From: Halorhabdus rudnickae
Lineage (GTDB): Archaea; Halobacteriota; Halobacteria; Halobacteriales; Haloarculaceae
Assembly (NCBI RefSeq): GCF_900880625.1
Contig: NZ_CAAHFB010000006.1
Span: forward strand, 1-64,000
Direction of reading: 5' to 3'
DNA: 64,000 nt
Made by a program: the position numbers and the translations under genes. Of the stretch, positions 7,924-16,726 are shown piece by piece (positions within the stretch are counted from its first letter, which is position 1; the number at the start of each line of letters is the position of its first letter). The notes under the pieces were generated by a model. The model searched no databases, was not told the DNA's origin, and saw nothing but the letters and a program-made list of their open reading frames with translations.

Positions 7924-9203
7924 GGTTCTTCCAGGGCAAAGATGCCCCGATATTGGATGAAGAAATACAGCCGCCTGTCGCCGATTATTGGTTGGCTCAC
8001 GAACCCAGAGACAGAGCCGTCGACAGTAGTCTGCCAGCGGACGGACCCGTCTTCTATCGAGAATGCGACGACAGTTCCGGCGGCGAAGATGAGATACGCA
8101 GTCCGACCACCGATCGCGAGCGACGCCGCCGAACCGTGGTGCTCGAACCGGTCGTGTGAACCACTCCATTCCCATCGGAGGTCTCCACTCCGGCGATCGA
8201 ATGCATGCAGACGGATCCCCCCAGCCAAACTGCTGTCGTCACCACCGGTGCGTTCCCTGCTGGCGACCAGCATGAGATCGGGGCCGACGGCACTGTGCAG
8301 TCGGATATATCCCGTTGGCGCGACCTGGCGCTGCCACAGTTGCTCGCCTTCGTCGATGTCGTACGCTCCCATCGTCGGCCGTGTGGGGGACGGGTCCACT
8401 TCGGCGTAGACGACTCCGTCGGTGCCCATGAGCCGTTGCCAGCGGTGATCCAATGATATTGTGCGGAGGTGCCCTCCCTCGGGATCGAAAACGTGCATCG
8501 TCGATCGCTCGTCGGTGGAGACGCTCGTCACGAGTCGCTTGCCGACGGCCGTCACTGACGGGGATTCCACAGCGTCCAACGCAAATTCTCGGTGCCACCG
8601 CTGTGTCCCGTCATCGACGTCGACAGCGACGAGTTCAGCGGGATCGTGGCCGTGACAGAAATACCAGGTTCCGTCGATAACCGTATAATCGGTGCTATCG
8701 AGTGTCGTATAGTTCGGTGTCAGGACTGTGCTTGCCCATCGACGTGAGGCCGGGCTTGCGTCGGGATTGATGCCAAGAACGGCGTCACCATACAGACCGT
8801 GTCCGTTTCCGAGCAGGACGCCATTGTCGTAGGATGTCGTCTCGGCGAGCGAGTATAGGGTGTCCACCCGTGGCACACGAAACTGCGTCTCACCTGTCTC
8901 GGCGTCGAGACCGTGGAGCGACCATTCATCGCCGAGATCAGGGAGGATCGTGGTGTATAGCGTTCCATCAGCGAGCAGCAGTACCCGCTCGGGATCAACT
9001 AGAGCTGACCGTGACCACGCCACTTCAGCGGCTTCGACCGGGCCGGCCGTCGGCGAGTAATTCGTCTGCCCTGGGTCGGATCGTGGACGTGGCCAGTCAG
9101 CGGGGCTGAATTCCATGCGTGTAGGTATCTCAAGACAGCCCGACGTTGCACCGAGCAGCAACCCGACGCCACCAAGGAGGGCTCGACGGGAGAGGCGGAC
9201 CAT
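7920..9203 (-). CDS. PQQ-like beta-propeller lipoprotein (Tat-exported)
   Basis: 427 residues. The N-terminus has a twin-arginine signal (RLSRRALLGGVG) and a lipobox ending ATSGC, so a lipid-anchored protein outside the membrane is expected. The body has repeated propeller blades with D-x-x-T/D-G-x-x-x-W-type motifs (VDDGTQRWHREF, IDEGEQLWQRQV, RRSGDLRWEWSG, IEDGSVRWQTTV). Such propellers are usually binding scaffolds, not quinoprotein enzymes, in haloarchaea. The start at 9203 places the signal at the very N-terminus; the in-frame start at 9236 would bury it. Confidence 0.88.
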   Translation of the reverse strand: MVRLSRRALLGGVGLLLGATSGCLEIPTRMEFSPADWPRPRSDPGQTNYSPTAGPVEAAEVAWSRSALVDPERVLLLADGTLYTTILPDLGDEWSLHGLDAETGETQFRVPRVDTLYSLAETTSYDNGVLLGNGHGLYGDAVLGINPDASPASRRWASTVLTPNYTTLDSTDYTVIDGTWYFCHGHDPAELVAVDVDDGTQRWHREFALDAVESPSVTAVGKRLVTSVSTDERSTMHVFDPEGGHLRTISLDHRWQRLMGTDGVVYAEVDPSPTRPTMGAYDIDEGEQLWQRQVAPTGYIRLHSAVGPDLMLVASRERTGGDDSSLAGGIRLHAFDRRSGDLRWEWSGSHDRFEHHGSAASLAIGGRTAYLIFAAGTVVAFSIEDGSVRWQTTVDGSVSGFVSQPIIGDRRLYFFIQYRGIFALEEP

Positions 9204-9388
9204 ACTTCCTGTCCAGAAGGCCAATGGAAAGAACATTCGGATTGGTGTCTAGTCGTCGCGACACGTAGACCGAACGGTACCTGGATGGGGACTGGAGGTC
9301 GTCGCAGTACGGCGTTCAAACGCCCCAAGGAAGCCGCCACCCACTGTGCAGGACAACCGTTTTCAGTCGGCCCCGCAAGTTCGAGGGC

Positions 9389-10333
9389 ATGACGCGACGG
9401 CTTCCGTACGTGTTGCTCGCGCTGGCGATCGCCAGCGCCCTCGCCATTGTCACAATCGGTCGGATCGACGTGCCGGGGCTGGCGGCAGACGGAGAGATAT
9501 TTCTCATCGAGGGGTTGGCGGTCGTTGCGATCCTGGCGGCCGCCCTCGGCGCCTATCGACTCGTCCTCGGATACGTCGCCGCCCACGCCGAGGACAAGCG
9601 CCGCCGTCACGACGCCAGGAACGTCCTCCGGCTTTCCTTCGGGGCCGTCGCGACCATCGCGACACTTGGCGCACTGACCGATCAGTGGGTCGGGATGCTC
9701 GTCTCGCTGGGCGTCGTCGGCTTCGCGGTCACCTTCGCCCTCCAGCAGCCGCTGTTCTCGCTGATCGGCTGGTTTTACATCCTGATCAACCGGCCCTACC
9801 AGGTCGGCGACCGCATCGCCATCGAGGACACGCGCGGGGACGTGGCCGCGATCGGCTTCTTCGTCACGGAGGTCTAGGAGATCGACGGCGACCTCGTCTC
9901 GACGAACCAGCCCTCGGGTCGGATCGTCACCGTCCCCAACAGCGTCGTCCTCTCGAGTCACGTCGTCAATTTCTACGGCGACGGGGTCCCGTACGTCTGG
10001 AACGAGCTGTCCGTCCAAGTGGCCTACGAGACCGATCTCGACTTCGCGACCGAGGTGATGATCGACGTGGCGACCGATCACCTCGGCGCGGAGATGGCCC
10101 GGGAGATCGCGAACTATCGGGATCGACTCGCCGAGACGCCGGTTGAACTCGACGTGGTCGAACAACCGACGGTCAACGTCCGCCAGGCAGAGTCCTGGGT
10201 CGAGTTGCGCCTCCGGTATCTCGTCCACCCGCGCCGAGGGACCCGCGCTCGCAACGCGATGTACGAGGCGATCTTAGAACGGTTCAACGACAACCCCGAC
10301 CGGGTGGCGTTTCCGGTCAGCCGGAGTCGATGA
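9389..10333 (+). pseudogene. MscS-family mechanosensitive channel, interrupted by an in-frame TAG
   Basis: One continuous frame encodes an MscS-like channel except for a single TAG at 9875-9877. Before it are an N-terminal membrane anchor region, the pore helix region (GMLVSLGVVGFAVTFALQQP) and the start of the beta domain (PYQVGDRIAIEDTRGDVAAIGF). After it the frame continues EIDGDLVSTNQPSGRIVTVPNSV, exactly the expected middle domain, down to 10333. A TGG-to-TAG change would explain it. A TATA-like ccgttttcag lies 27 bases before the ATG. Seen: the stop. Inferred: a recent nonsense mutation or a sequence error. Confidence 0.85.
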
Positions 10334-10448
10334 GTCACGGTCCGTGAGGACACGTACGGGCCGACGATTACAGGGACTGAAGCGTGCACTACCGGGCGAA
10401 CGTGGGGGAGACCGACGCCGTTTTGCCGAGTGTGACCCCATAAGACGT

Positions 10449-11111
10449 ATGCCCACGGTACCGGAGTGGATCGAGGAGTACGCCACAGTCGTCGGCCCGG
10501 AGCCGGACGAGATCAGCAGGGAGATGGACGCGTATGCCGAACGGGAGGGGTTCCCGACGGTCGGTCCCGCGGTCGGTGGGTGGCTCACCCTGCTCGCCCG
10601 CATGGTCGATGCACGCCGCGTCTTCGAGTTCGGGTCGGGGTATGGCTACTCGGCGTACTGGTTCGCGCGAGCGTTGCCCGCGGACAGTGAAGTCGTCCTC
10701 ACGGAGGTCGACGCCGAGGAACTCGACCTCGCTCGTAAGTATCTCTCCCGGGGAGACTTCGGAGCGACGTTCCACTACGAGCACGGCGACGCCATCGAGA
10801 TCATCGAGGCGTACGACGGCCCCTTCGACGCGGTACTGATCGACAACGAGAAGACTCGCTATCGAGAGGCCTTCGAAGCGGTCCGCGAGAAGATCGCACC
10901 TGGTGGGATCGTCGTCGCGGATAATGCGATCGCTGGCGGCTCCATCGACGCTGACGCTGTTCGTGGTCTGCTGGCGGGCGATCGGGAAGACGCCGACGAG
11001 ATGTCGGCAGGGATCGCGGCCGTCATCGAGGCGCTCCACGAGGATCCGGCCTTCGAGGCGTCTCTGTTACCTGTTGGCGAAGGCGTCGCGGTCGGCTATC
11101 GAGTCGAGTGA
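10449..11111 (+). CDS. O-methyltransferase (class I SAM-dependent)
   Basis: 220 residues resembling catechol/caffeoyl-CoA-type O-methyltransferases. Motif I (RRVFEFGSGYGYSAYWFA), an acidic ribose-binding residue (LTEVDAEEL), the metal/catalytic region (FDAVLIDNEKTRYREAFEA) and APGGIVVADNA are in the expected order. The ATG at 10449 follows a TATA-like cgttttgcc by about 25 bases; longer starts add an unrelated basic stretch. The substrate cannot be told from sequence. Confidence 0.9.
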   Translation: MPTVPEWIEEYATVVGPEPDEISREMDAYAEREGFPTVGPAVGGWLTLLARMVDARRVFEFGSGYGYSAYWFARALPADSEVVLTEVDAEELDLARKYLSRGDFGATFHYEHGDAIEIIEAYDGPFDAVLIDNEKTRYREAFEAVREKIAPGGIVVADNAIAGGSIDADAVRGLLAGDREDADEMSAGIAAVIEALHEDPAFEASLLPVGEGVAVGYRVE

Positions 11112-11192
11112 CCGACATCTCATTCTCGTCGATGAGAACTGCAGGTCCATGACTTATTAGGGCGGGCTTGAAACAGAACTCTACGACCGCAC

Positions 11193-11795
11193 ATGAGCTT
11201 GATGATCGATATCCGGAAGCTCGCGTTGTTCAACAAGATGGCCAAAGAGGGTGGCAACACGGTCGCCGATCACCTCAGCCAGATGACGGACATGGAGACG
11301 GAGATGGAGATCACCAAGATCAACTTCATCGACATCCCCGACATCAAGACCCATATCGGCGACGAGAAGCAGATCGGCATCAGTATCGAGTTAGAGGAGC
11401 CACCGCACGGGCACATCCTCTTTCTGTTGAACGGCGAGAGCGCGAAAGACCTCGCCCGCGGGATGATCGGTGACATGGGCGGAGCCAATCCGGATCAGGA
11501 AGGTTTCACCGACATGGAGCGCTCTGCCATCCAGGAGATCGGCAATATCATGACCTCGGGGTTCATCGACGGCTGGGCGAACGTCCTCGACACGACGATC
11601 GATATCTCGACGCCGACGTTCACCTACGGCCCCGGCAGCGGCATGGTCAACGATCTGGTCGGCGATCGGGGCTCCGAAATGGCGCTGATGTTCGACTCCC
11701 GTGTGCAGGCACTGGACTCTAACATCGACGTGAAGGTCTATACCTTTCCAGAACTAGAGGAACTCGTCGAGCTGATGGGCGCGATCGAGGTGTGA
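11193..11795 (+). CDS. cheC: CheC-like chemotaxis phosphatase
   Basis: 200 residues of the CheC/FliY fold. CheC removes phosphate from CheY-P and binds CheD in archaeal and Gram-positive taxis systems. The second active-site motif S-x3-E-x2-N is canonical (Ser111, Glu115, Asn118, in ERSAIQEIGNIM). The first repeat has Glu19 and Asn22 (MAKEGGN) but Lys15 where D/S is expected. No other che or archaellum gene lies within the window, so it is a stand-alone copy; haloarchaea often carry several CheC paralogues. Confidence 0.85.
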   Translation: MSLMIDIRKLALFNKMAKEGGNTVADHLSQMTDMETEMEITKINFIDIPDIKTHIGDEKQIGISIELEEPPHGHILFLLNGESAKDLARGMIGDMGGANPDQEGFTDMERSAIQEIGNIMTSGFIDGWANVLDTTIDISTPTFTYGPGSGMVNDLVGDRGSEMALMFDSRVQALDSNIDVKVYTFPELEELVELMGAIEV

Positions 11796-11894
11796 TACGA
11801 CCGACAGTCGGACGACGACAGGTGGGATCGTTGCCAGAACTGACGGCATGGAGTCGACGCGGGAGCTGAAACGAGATGTGAGTGGCAGATCGTC

Positions 11895-12308
11895 TCAAGC
11901 GGAGGCAGGAGATCTAACGTCTGCGATTCGCTCGCTATCGAGGCCCTGCCGGCGGAGTTGTGCTGGTGTCACGTCCACCAGCAACGGGACAACGAGGTCA
12001 ACGCCCAGTTTCTCGGCCACCGTGACGATTTCGCCAGCCGGGTCGCCGTGTCGGGAGTGCCCTTCGACGGTCACACCCCGGCGTTCCCCCGCGTCGACGA
12101 GCGAGCGAAGGTGGTCCCGACCCTCGTCCTCGAAACAATCGATCAGCACTTCGACGCTGCTCAGGGCCGGTTCGCCGTACCGCTGGGTGTCGACAACGTA
12201 GAGTGCGTGGACTATCGCATCCTGTTGCTGGGCGACATCGAACGCACGTTCGATGCGTTCGGCGGATCGGTCTGTTCCGTCCGTTGGGATCAATATATGT
12301 GGACCCAT
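11895..12308 (-). CDS. Universal stress protein A-like, nucleotide loop missing
   Basis: 137 residues with the UspA N-terminus (MGPHILIPTDGTDRSAERIERAFDVA) and the mid-protein segment GEIVTVAEKLGVDLVV. The C-terminal region that normally carries the G-2x-G-9x-G(S/T) ATP loop is replaced by LLVDVTPAQLRRQGLDSERI, so nucleotide binding is unlikely. Upstream are a TATA-like element within gcatatactttt (12345-12356) and an AT-rich tract (12359-12373). Either a non-nucleotide UspA or a decaying gene. Confidence 0.8.
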   Translation of the reverse strand: MGPHILIPTDGTDRSAERIERAFDVAQQQDAIVHALYVVDTQRYGEPALSSVEVLIDCFEDEGRDHLRSLVDAGERRGVTVEGHSRHGDPAGEIVTVAEKLGVDLVVPLLVDVTPAQLRRQGLDSERIADVRSPASA

Positions 12309-12434
12309 CTTTCTGTACCCACTCAGAACGTACGTCGCGTGGGAGCATATACTTTTGCATTATTAATAATTAGGAATGGGCGAGATAGTCCAACCGACGG
12401 GAGATCAGACTGCCAGCACCATCAGTGTGACCGC

Positions 12435-13472
12435 TCACGCCGCAGTCAAGCGGATCGTCGCCGTCGTCCCGTCCTCGGTGTCAAACCGGAGCGTCCCCCC
12501 ATAGGCGTCGACGACCGTTCGGAGCACCCACAGGCCAACGCCGGTCCCGTGTTCGAGCTGCGTGATCTCCGTGTCCTCGGCAAGCGTGGCGATTTCGTGG
12601 TCCGGGATGCCCGGCCCGTCGTCGCTCACGCTGATCTCGACGCGGCCGTCTCTGCAGTCGGCCGTCACTTGCGCCTTCCCGCCACCGTGGACGATCGCGT
12701 TCTCGACGGCCTCCCGGATCGCGTCGGCGAGTTTATCGTCAGCACGGACCGCGATCCCCGCCGCCAGGTCGGTTTCGATCGTCGCCTCGGGGAAGGACGT
12801 GGAGCAATCTGTGACGACGTCCGCGACCACTTGCTGAAGGTCGACCGTACGTTCGTCGGCCGGGTCGTGATCGATCGCAGCCTGGAAATCACCCAACTTC
12901 TCGTTCATCGACGCCAGTGCGGTGGCCTTCGTGGCGAGGGCGTCGGCCATGGATGCGAGGCGGTCGTCCTCAAGTTCCGAGACGAGAACTTCCGAGTTAC
13001 CCAGCAACACCTGGGCGTCGTTACGGAGATTATGCCGGACGAGCCGGTTGAGGACGGCGAGCTTCTGTCGTTCGCGGGCCAACTCGCCGACCCTGATCCG
13101 GCGAACGTCGGTCACCCCGATGAGAACGTGCGCGACGGCACTCACCCCGAGGACGTTCGCGATGACGGCCGCAGGGAGGGACACCGACGGGCTGGCGACG
13201 GCCAGCACCAGGACGAGTCCGAGCACAACGACGCCCAGAGCGTTCCAGCCAGCCACCCGGAGGACGTGATCTGTCCGGAGTTCCGTGAAGACGAACAGGA
13301 CTCCCCCGGCGATCACCAGTGTGAGTCCGACGAGGCCCCCCAACACAACCAAACCGAGATCGTAGATTGAGGGGAGACCGACCCAGAACGCCACGACGGC
13401 AATCGCAAGGACGGCCACGCCGGTCGCACTCACCGAGGCACTCGCGAAAAGCCGCCTGAGATCGAATTCCAT
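12435..13472 (-). CDS. Membrane-bound histidine kinase
   Basis: 345 residues. Four predicted membrane helices (about residues 15-32, 40-62, 75-93 and 100-120) are followed by a dimerisation/phosphoacceptor segment LNRLVRHNLRNDAQVLLGN (His147) and a HATPase domain with N box (EAVENAIVHGG), G1 box (VSDDGPGIPD) and G2 box (GTGVGLWVL). The RHNLRN form of the H box is typical of haloarchaeal kinases. No receiver or PAS domain and no response regulator is adjacent, so the partner is unknown. The ATG at 13472 is preferred over the in-frame ATG at 13535. Confidence 0.9.
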   Translation of the reverse strand: MEFDLRRLFASASVSATGVAVLAIAVVAFWVGLPSIYDLGLVVLGGLVGLTLVIAGGVLFVFTELRTDHVLRVAGWNALGVVVLGLVLVLAVASPSVSLPAAVIANVLGVSAVAHVLIGVTDVRRIRVGELARERQKLAVLNRLVRHNLRNDAQVLLGNSEVLVSELEDDRLASMADALATKATALASMNEKLGDFQAAIDHDPADERTVDLQQVVADVVTDCSTSFPEATIETDLAAGIAVRADDKLADAIREAVENAIVHGGGKAQVTADCRDGRVEISVSDDGPGIPDHEIATLAEDTEITQLEHGTGVGLWVLRTVVDAYGGTLRFDTEDGTTATIRLTAA

Positions 13473-13806
13473 GGCGGAAAATGCGATCGGTTTCGGGAAA
13501 ACACTGGCGGCACCGACATATACGTAGATCGTCAAACGGCGTTGACGGAACGGTCCCAGGTGGTTTGACGATGGGAGTTACAGCGAGATGCATCATCGCA
13601 CTTTCCACCGGACGCCATTCAGTGGGATCAGTAGCCAGAAAACGGCAGAAAAGACCATCTCCAGTCATGGACGTAATCGGTCAGGTTCAGGCCGATAATA
13701 CCCACGTGTGGACTATCATAATCATTCCACAATTGACACAAGCCAAACCCTTTTGTCCGGCCCGTCCCACCTTTGTGTACGGCACCAACGGAGCCGTTGA
13801 TATCCA
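13473..13806. promoter_or_regulatory. Divergent intergenic region with a GTCAA/TTGAC inverted-repeat cluster
   Basis: 334 bases between the divergent kinase and oxidoreductase genes hold no supported gene. A perfect 10-base inverted repeat, atcgtcaaac (13528-13537) and gtttgacgat (13563-13572), contains a second nested pair cgtcaa/ttgacg (13530-13535, 13542-13547), so three gtcaa-type half-sites occur within 45 bases. The sequence gacatatacgtag (13515-13527) may be the TATA region of the kinase on the minus strand. An operator role is inference. Confidence 0.4.
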
Positions 13807-15705
13807 ATGACAGAGAACGAACTCATCTGGCGAATCGCGGGTGGTTCCGGTGACGGGATCGACTCGACGAGCCAGAACTTCGCGAAAGCCCTGATGCGGG
13901 CGGGGCTAAATGTATTTACACATCGACACTACCCCTCCCGCATCCGGGGCGGCCACACGTACGTAGAAGTACGGGCGAAAGACGAGGAGGTAACGTCGCG
14001 CGGAGACGGCTATAACTTCCTGCTGTCGCTTGGCGACAGTTTCGCACGCAATCCCTCCGAGGGAGCCTATTATGGCAACGAGGAACTCAAGCCACTCGCA
14101 GAGAACTTAGACGAACTCCGCGAGGGCGGCATTATTGTCTACGACACTGGGCTGTTCGACGAGGAGGACGTCGCCGAGTTGAACCTAGAGGAACGTGCCG
14201 AAGAAAACAACTGGCACGTCTATCCGATCAATCTCCGGGAGATTGCGCGCGAACACGGTCGTGACGTCATGCGGAACACGGCCGGGGTCGGCGTTACCGC
14301 CGCGTTGCTGGGGATGGACGTTTCGTACTTCAAGGAGCTCATCACCCAGAACATGTCCGGGGACATCCAGGAGGACAACCTGAAAGTCCTCGACGATGCC
14401 TACGAGCGCGCCGAGGAGTTCGAGCACACCCACGAACTCCAGGTACCGACCGGCGAGAACGAGCACGAACTAGGCCTGATGAACGGCTCGAACGCCATCG
14501 CCTACGGGGCCCTGGACGCCGGGTGTCGGTTCATCGCCGGCTATCCCATGACGCCGTGGACAGAAGTGTTCACGATCATGTCCCAGCACATGTCCGAGTT
14601 CGGCGGGATCGCCGAGCAGGTCGAAGACGAGATCGCGGCTGCATCGCTGGCGCTGGGTGCGAGTCACACTGGCGTCAAGGCGATGTCGGGCTCCTCTGGC
14701 GGCGGGTTCGCACTGATGTCCGAGCCCCTCGGTCTCGCCGAGATGACCGAGACGCCGATCGTCCTCGTCGAGGCGATGCGTGCTGGCCCGTCGACGGGCA
14801 TGCCCACCAAGCCCGAACAGGGGGACCTCGAACACGTCCTCTATACGAGTCAGGGCGACTCGAACCGGGTCGTGTTCGCCCCTGCGGGCGTCAAGGAGGC
14901 CTACGAACAGACCCGACTTGCCTTTGAACTCGCCTACGACTATCAACTGCCGGCGATCGTCGTCTACGACCAGAAAATCGAGGGCGAGCTCCGGTCGGTA
15001 CCCGTGGAGTTCTTCGATAGGGAACCCGACCCGGATGCCGGGAAGGTTCTCTCCGAGGAGGAGATCAAGGAGGCAGCCCACCACGAGTCGGGTACTTTCA
15101 AGCGGTTCGACGCCGAAGCCGAAAGCGGCGTCAGCCCGCGGACGGTCCCCGGCCAGAAGGGTGGCCGCCACCTTACTTCCGGCAACGAGACCAACTCGTA
15201 CGGCCACATCGACGAGGACCCGGACAACCGGGTCGCCCAGATGTCCCGGCGGATGGGCAAACTCGACTCCATTCGGGAGGACCTCGACGAGAAAGAGTCC
15301 TCGAACCAGGCCTATCGCGGCCCCGAAGACGCCCAGTACGGGATCATCACCTGGGGGAGCCAGCAGGGCACGGTCTTCGAGGCCGTCGACCGGCTCAACG
15401 AGAACGGCCAGGCAGTCAAGGCTCTGGGCGTCAGCGACCTCATGCCCTACCCCGAAGCCGAAGTCACGGAGTTCCTAGAGAGCGTCGAGGAGGCCGTCGT
15501 GGTCGAGATGAACGCCAGCGGACAGTTCAAGGGCCTCACCCAGAAGGAACTCGGTCGATTCGGCGAGAAGTTGTCGAGTCTCCTGAAGTACAACGGCAAC
15601 CCCTTCGAACCCGCCGAGATCGTCGAGGGCTTCGAGGCGATCGTCGCCGAGGAACCCGACGTGCCAGGTGATTCGACTACCTTCGTCCCAGCGGCAGGTG
15701 ACTAA
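13807..15705 (+). CDS. porA: 2-oxoacid:ferredoxin oxidoreductase, alpha subunit (pyruvate type likely)
   Basis: 632 residues fusing the gamma-type domain (N-terminus, GGSGDGIDSTSQNFAKALMR) with the alpha domain (GSNAIAYGALDAGCRFIAGYPMTPWTEV) of the CoA-dependent oxidoreductases that decarboxylate pyruvate or 2-oxoglutarate and pass electrons to ferredoxin. These replace the NAD-linked dehydrogenase complexes in haloarchaea. The beta subunit follows after two bases. The subunit lengths (632 and 311 residues) match my memory of the halobacterial pyruvate enzyme better than the 2-oxoglutarate one (korAB), but substrate is not proven by sequence. Confidence 0.85.
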   Translation: MTENELIWRIAGGSGDGIDSTSQNFAKALMRAGLNVFTHRHYPSRIRGGHTYVEVRAKDEEVTSRGDGYNFLLSLGDSFARNPSEGAYYGNEELKPLAENLDELREGGIIVYDTGLFDEEDVAELNLEERAEENNWHVYPINLREIAREHGRDVMRNTAGVGVTAALLGMDVSYFKELITQNMSGDIQEDNLKVLDDAYERAEEFEHTHELQVPTGENEHELGLMNGSNAIAYGALDAGCRFIAGYPMTPWTEVFTIMSQHMSEFGGIAEQVEDEIAAASLALGASHTGVKAMSGSSGGGFALMSEPLGLAEMTETPIVLVEAMRAGPSTGMPTKPEQGDLEHVLYTSQGDSNRVVFAPAGVKEAYEQTRLAFELAYDYQLPAIVVYDQKIEGELRSVPVEFFDREPDPDAGKVLSEEEIKEAAHHESGTFKRFDAEAESGVSPRTVPGQKGGRHLTSGNETNSYGHIDEDPDNRVAQMSRRMGKLDSIREDLDEKESSNQAYRGPEDAQYGIITWGSQQGTVFEAVDRLNENGQAVKALGVSDLMPYPEAEVTEFLESVEEAVVVEMNASGQFKGLTQKELGRFGEKLSSLLKYNGNPFEPAEIVEGFEAIVAEEPDVPGDSTTFVPAAGD

Positions 15706-15707
15706 CC

Positions 15708-16643
15708 ATGAGTGCATTCAGTGCAATCGGCGATGATCGCGAGATCGAACGCGAAGAGTTTACACCCGGTATCGAACCGCAGGCGACCTGGTGTCCGGGC
15801 TGCGGTGACTTCAGTGTCCTCAAAGCACTGAAACAGGCGATGCCGGAAGTCGGTCGGACTCCCGAAGAAGTATTGACAGTCACGGGGATCGGCTGTTCGA
15901 GCAAGCTCAACTCCTACTTCAACTCCTATGGCTTTCACTCGATCCACGGCCGGTCGCTCCCGATCGCCCGTGCAGCCAAGCTGGCCAACCCGGACCTCGA
16001 AGTGATCGCCGCCGGCGGTGACGGCGACGGCTACGGCATCGGTGGCAACCACTTCATCCACACGGCCCGTGAGAATCACGACATGACCTACATCGTGTTC
16101 AACAACGAGATCTTCGGGCTAACGAAAGGCCAGACCTCCCCGACCAGTCCGAAGGGCCACAAGTCAAAGACCCAGCCCCACGGCTCCGCGAAAGATCCGA
16201 TCCGACCGCTGAGTCTCGGACTGACTGCCGGGGCGTCCTACGTCGCACGGACGGCCGCAACGAACCCCAACCAGGCGGCTGAGATCCTGGCGGAAGCGAT
16301 CGAACACGACGGGTTCGCTCACGTCGACTTCCTGACGCAGTGTCCGACCTGGAACAAAGACGCCAAGTCCTACGTCCCATACACGGACGTCCAGGAGTCC
16401 GATGACTACGACTTCGACATCACCGACCGCGAAGAGGCGGCCCAAATGATGTACGAGGTCGAGTCGAAACTCTACGAGGGTGAAGTCCTCACCGGTCGAT
16501 TCTACGTCGACGAGGACCGCCCCTCCTACACGGAAGAGAAGAAAGCCACCGGCGAGATGCCCGACGAGCCACTGGCCGAGAAGTACTTCGACGAGGACGC
16601 CGACTGGAAGCGCAGCTACGATCTACTCGAACATCACACCTGA
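15708..16643 (+). CDS. porB: 2-oxoacid:ferredoxin oxidoreductase, beta subunit
   Basis: 311 residues; binds thiamine diphosphate and one 4Fe-4S cluster. Near the N-terminus TWCPGCGDFSVL provides two cluster cysteines and GIGCSSKL a third. The thiamine-diphosphate motif is in GGDGDGYGIGGNHFIHTAREN, followed by YIVFNNEIFGLTKGQTSPT. It starts two bases after the alpha subunit stop, so the two are one operon and form the catalytic heterodimer. An Lrp regulator lies immediately downstream. Confidence 0.9.
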   Translation: MSAFSAIGDDREIEREEFTPGIEPQATWCPGCGDFSVLKALKQAMPEVGRTPEEVLTVTGIGCSSKLNSYFNSYGFHSIHGRSLPIARAAKLANPDLEVIAAGGDGDGYGIGGNHFIHTARENHDMTYIVFNNEIFGLTKGQTSPTSPKGHKSKTQPHGSAKDPIRPLSLGLTAGASYVARTAATNPNQAAEILAEAIEHDGFAHVDFLTQCPTWNKDAKSYVPYTDVQESDDYDFDITDREEAAQMMYEVESKLYEGEVLTGRFYVDEDRPSYTEEKKATGEMPDEPLAEKYFDEDADWKRSYDLLEHHT

Positions 16644-16726
16644 GCTGTCGCGATCGCGAGCGACAGGAAGCGGCTAGGGCTTTCACGTTCGGAAGGTATT
16701 TTTCGACGTAACCGAAATATACATTC

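Noticed and set aside
9875-9877. TAG read as pyrrolysine in the channel gene
   Set aside because: Haloarchaea are not known to use pyrrolysine, and MscS proteins have no such residue; a nonsense change or error is simpler.
11958-13370. 470-codon open frame opposite the stress protein and kinase genes
   Set aside because: Low-complexity Arg/Asp-rich translation, antisense to genes with clear motifs; GC-rich DNA leaves long antisense frames open.
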